A stretch of DNA of 64,000 nucleotides, taken from contig JANTQA010000029.1 in assembly GCA_027625915.1 (NCBI GenBank), positions 3,410,001 to 3,474,000 on the forward strand, read 5' to 3'. Position 1 is the first letter of the stretch. Every line of letters starts with the position of its first letter. A program made the position numbers and the translations under genes. Under the pieces are notes generated by a model. That model ran no database searches and was not told where the DNA came from. It saw only the letters and a program-made list of their open reading frames with translations. The stretch is from Anaeramoeba flamelloides. Taxonomy: Eukaryota > Metamonada > Anaeramoebidae. Below, one piece after another: positions 61,312 to 64,000 of the stretch.

Positions 61312-62578
61312 TTTTGTATTTAATAAAAAAATATGTGAGCTTTGATTAAAACAATTAAATAATTCTATTAATTAAAAAAAGAATATTAGTATAAAAATAA
61401 TAAATAGAAAATTTTTAGTAATTAAAAATTATTGGGTCTTAAATTACATATAATTTGAGATGTATATAAGCTATTTCCAAAAAAAGCCGGGCAAATTTAT
61501 TTTTAAAATATCTTTATTAAGCTCTATTCTAAAAAATTATTTAAATATCCAAAATTGTTCACAATCAGAAATTGAATCTCCATAATAATCATTCAATTTG
61601 TTTATTTGCAAGGTATTACTTTAATAAAAGATACTAAAGTTCGTGGATTACTGTTTTTATATGATATTTTTTAGGTGTGTTAAAATTGAATGAGTATTTT
61701 TTTTCTTTTTGATCGTAAAAAACTATTTTTCAAAGAAGATTTAATCATGATAAAAATTTACAAACAATATAAAGAAAAACTTATAACTGTATTTTATTAT
61801 TTAAAAAAAATTGTTTGTGTACTTATCATATTGTCTGTTTTTTATTGAAATTGGTTGTACATTATTTTCTTCCAAAAAAAGTTTGCACAATTTTTTTTTT
61901 CATTTTTTTGATCATAAATTTTTTTTTTTACAAAGAGATTTAATCTTGATAAAATTTTGAATAGAAGGGAAAACTTAAAACTAGATTTTATTGTTTCAAA
62001 ATATATTGTTTGTATTCTTATCATATTGTCCATTTTATATTTTGAAATTGGTTGTGCCGAGTTTTGTACAAGAAAAAGTGGTTTAATTTTTTTTTTTCAT
62101 TTTTTGGAGAAATATTTTGATAAACATATTTTGCAATTCCAACAATAAGTTACTGATTTATTAAGTATTAAAATTTTGTATAATTTTGATATTACCAATT
62201 TATGAATAGAAATACTTTTAAAGAGAATAAAATTGAAAAAAAAAAAAAAAAGCCCCACTTTTTTGGAAATGCTTTATTTGAATTTTAAATTGTGGGGGTT
62301 CATTTAATAATCTTCTTTTATTTTACCACATAGTCTCAAAGAAATAAATATCACTTCAATTGTTTGATATACTCTAAGTGTGTCTCCTTTTTTTATCGTG
62401 TGTATCAGTGCACTTTAGTTTAACTAACAATTCCAAATGAAAGACATCTTGAAGAATTTACTTTTTAGAAATAAAACTTTATTTATATCCTTATTTAAAT
62501 TTGAAATTAATGTAAAAAAGCTTGAAACAAATAAATTGAAATTAATTATCTCATTTTAATTGAATGAACATTTTTTTG
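61312..62578. other. Spacer upstream of the BEACH gene
   Basis: The start codon of the BEACH gene is at 61311 and the stop of the next gene at 62579, both on the minus strand. The spacer is mostly one TIR element (61466-62275). The BEACH promoter would have to lie in the remaining 150 bases or inside the element. Confidence 0.6.
61466..62275. mobile_element. TIR element TATTTCCAAAAAAAGC, copy 3
   Basis: It begins AAGCTATTTCCAAAAAAAGC and ends GCCCCACTTTTTTGGAAATG, an inverted pair that matches the ends of the elements at 7123 and 8900. It is longer (about 810 bases) and carries an internal duplication: the segment with AAACTATTTTTCAAAGAAGATTTAATC recurs about 190 bases later. No transposase is present. 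Confidence 0.75.
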
Positions 62579-63654
62579 TTATTTGTATTGATTAATTTTT
62601 ATTTTTAACTTATAAATCCTAAATGAAAGGAATATTGAAGAATTGAAAAAAGAAAAAATGAAATGTAAATTTTTGATATCTGCTAAATTTAAAATGTTGG
62701 TATTACTCAAGAAATAATTTAATGTGTATTTAAGAATTAGATGCTGTTTCGCTGTATGGTGAAGTAAATTGGATTTATAATCCCTTTTTAAAAAACAATA
62801 ATTAGGAACTATTTTTTTCAAAAAAAAAAAAAGCTATTGTCTGTCAAACCCAAAACTAAATCGCCCCAATTGTTTTTGTTTTTTGTGTTTTAATGTGGAT
62901 TTATGGTCATTTATATTTCTCAACTGGTTATAACTGTTCTTAAAATGGTGAATTGTAAATGTGAAAAACAACCACAAAAAATAAATAAAAAAGAGCTTTC
63001 AGAGAAAAATGAAGAAAATGTCCTGTTAAAAAAAAAGAACCAAATAACATACCAAGTATTAGTGTTAAAAAACCGTAGTGTTGCAGCCACTCATAATATT
63101 TGTTCTTATTTTTTTTTTTCTTTTCATTTTCGTTCCCACTTTGATTCGCGTTTTCATTCCAGAGAAGCGGATTAGAATAAAGAGAAATTAGGTCTAAAAA
63201 ATGTTGAACCAAAATTTCAATTAGAATTAGCTGTTTTGAATGTTTTTCTGTAATTTTTAACACTTTTTGGTCTATATAGAAGTATATTTTTTTTCCATCC
63301 AAAACCGAGAATTCCCCATTTAAGGAATTCAATAGTGTTAGTAAATGTTTCAAAATGTTTGATAATATTTCTAAAAGCCCATATTCAATAAAGATTTGTT
63401 GGTTTTGAAATGATCGACTTTGGGTTTGAAGGACACCAAAACAAATCCCTATTTCGTTCAGTTCCTTTTTCGGGAGATCTTGTTCAGATACAACCGTATC
63501 TTTACAATTATAATCTTTGGTTGGTGTTGAAATTGTTGGATGTGATGATGATGGTGATGTTGTTGTTGTTGTTGTTAGTGTATATTTTTTTGTTAAACAA
63601 AATAGAAGAATGAAAAATCAATGGGAAGAATTGTGAATGAGGTGTCTGATTTCT

Positions 63655-63685
<31 letters not shown>

Positions 63686-63955
63686 CTTTGTTCAATTAAA
63701 AAACAGAACTCTGGAAAAAAAAAAAAAAAAGGTTTGTTCTGATTAAGAACTCAAAAAATATGTCAATTCTAAAAAAAATGTTTCGAAAATAAGAAAGAAT
63801 AAATTAAAAAAAACAAAGAAAGAAAGAAACAAACTTTTAATAAATTTGTCCCTAAAGTAAACTAAGCCTTTAAGTGTTTGTAAAAGAAACTTGATCGGTT
63901 GGGCAAGGTTTTTTTTGATGAAATTTGGTAAATTTGCAACTTTTTGTTTCCGCAT
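62579..63955 (-). CDS. Unrecognised small protein, 3 exons
   Basis: I do not recognise this gene. Exons 63955-63835, 63514-63053 and 62808-62579 join in matching phases (donors GTTTGT and GTATGT, acceptors AAAG and ATAG) to give about 270 residues. It starts MRKQKVANLPNFIKKN. The middle has a helical stretch (EYGLLEILSNILKHLLTLLN) and an Asn/Lys/Glu-rich loop; the end is Tyr/Phe/Ile-rich. If the GTATGT donor is not used, the frame instead runs on to 62940 with a hydrophobic, membrane-like tail, so the C-terminus is uncertain. An alternative acceptor near 63644 would add a Thr-rich stretch but needs a frame change. Transcript data would be needed to choose. Confidence 0.55.
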
Positions 63956-64000
63956 TTTATTTTTTGATCTTTTTTTTTTGCTTGTGATTAACGGTATCTC

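Noticed and set aside
1-64000. tRNA, rRNA or snRNA genes
   Set aside because: I looked for G+C-rich islands with B-box-like GGTTCRANNC and found none with a convincing cloverleaf; I cannot run a covariance model search.

Overview
The window is extremely AT-rich eukaryotic DNA from a protist. It has spliceosomal introns (donors GTAAAT, GTAAGT/A, GTTTGT, GTATGT; acceptors AAG, TAG, CAG), TAA stops in the standard code, and low-complexity insertions in its proteins (poly-Asn, poly-Glu, Lys-Pro, Ser-Asp-Leu-Glu). A large BEACH protein together with Asn/Glu/Lys-rich inserts would suit an amoeba such as Anaeramoeba or a Dictyostelium-like amoebozoan. Introns of 1.4-3.2 kb are, however, unlike Dictyostelium. 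The organism assignment is inference.

Seven protein genes can be supported. From left to right: the large subunit of DNA primase (PRIM2, minus, 3 exons, 630-4636); ribosomal protein L11/uL5 (plus, 2 exons, 10148-10938); a VDAC-like mitochondrial porin (minus, 2 exons, 14051-15090); a condensin SMC4-like ATPase (minus, 16639-20821, frame interrupted at homopolymers); a small UBA-like protein (minus, 2 exons, 27104-27844); one very large unrecognised gene (minus, 8 exons, 31348-42279, 1,624 codons, all splice phases consistent); a BEACH-WD40 protein of the LvsA/NBEA/LRBA class (minus, 48595-61311, about 3,460 residues); and, eighth and weaker, a small unrecognised 3-exon gene at the right edge (62579-63955). 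The genes form no operon and no shared pathway. They are housekeeping genes for replication (PRIM2), chromosome structure (SMC4), translation (RPL11), mitochondrial transport (VDAC) and membrane traffic (BEACH).

Between and inside the genes lies repeat-derived DNA. I recognise at least six families of short non-autonomous elements with terminal inverted repeats: a 197-bp mariner-like MITE in a TA repeat; a 1,033-bp element ending in CAGTATGTT with TA duplications; a 500-bp long-TIR element in two copies; a 590-800-bp element in three copies; an approximately 540-bp element in five copies; and a 1.26-kb element with ATCGCGAT palindromes. No complete transposase is present, only a helix-turn-helix remnant near 13.1 kb. 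Every intron longer than 1 kb contains a recognisable repeat copy, so long introns here look like former short introns enlarged by element insertion. A 99-bp broken copy of PRIM2 exon 2 lies 43 kb away from the gene.

Three conserved genes (RPL11, SMC4, BEACH) have frame breaks at or close to A/T homopolymers, while the 4,875-nt coding sequence of the 8-exon gene has none. Assembly error is the simplest explanation. I found no tRNA, rRNA, CRISPR or viral genes.
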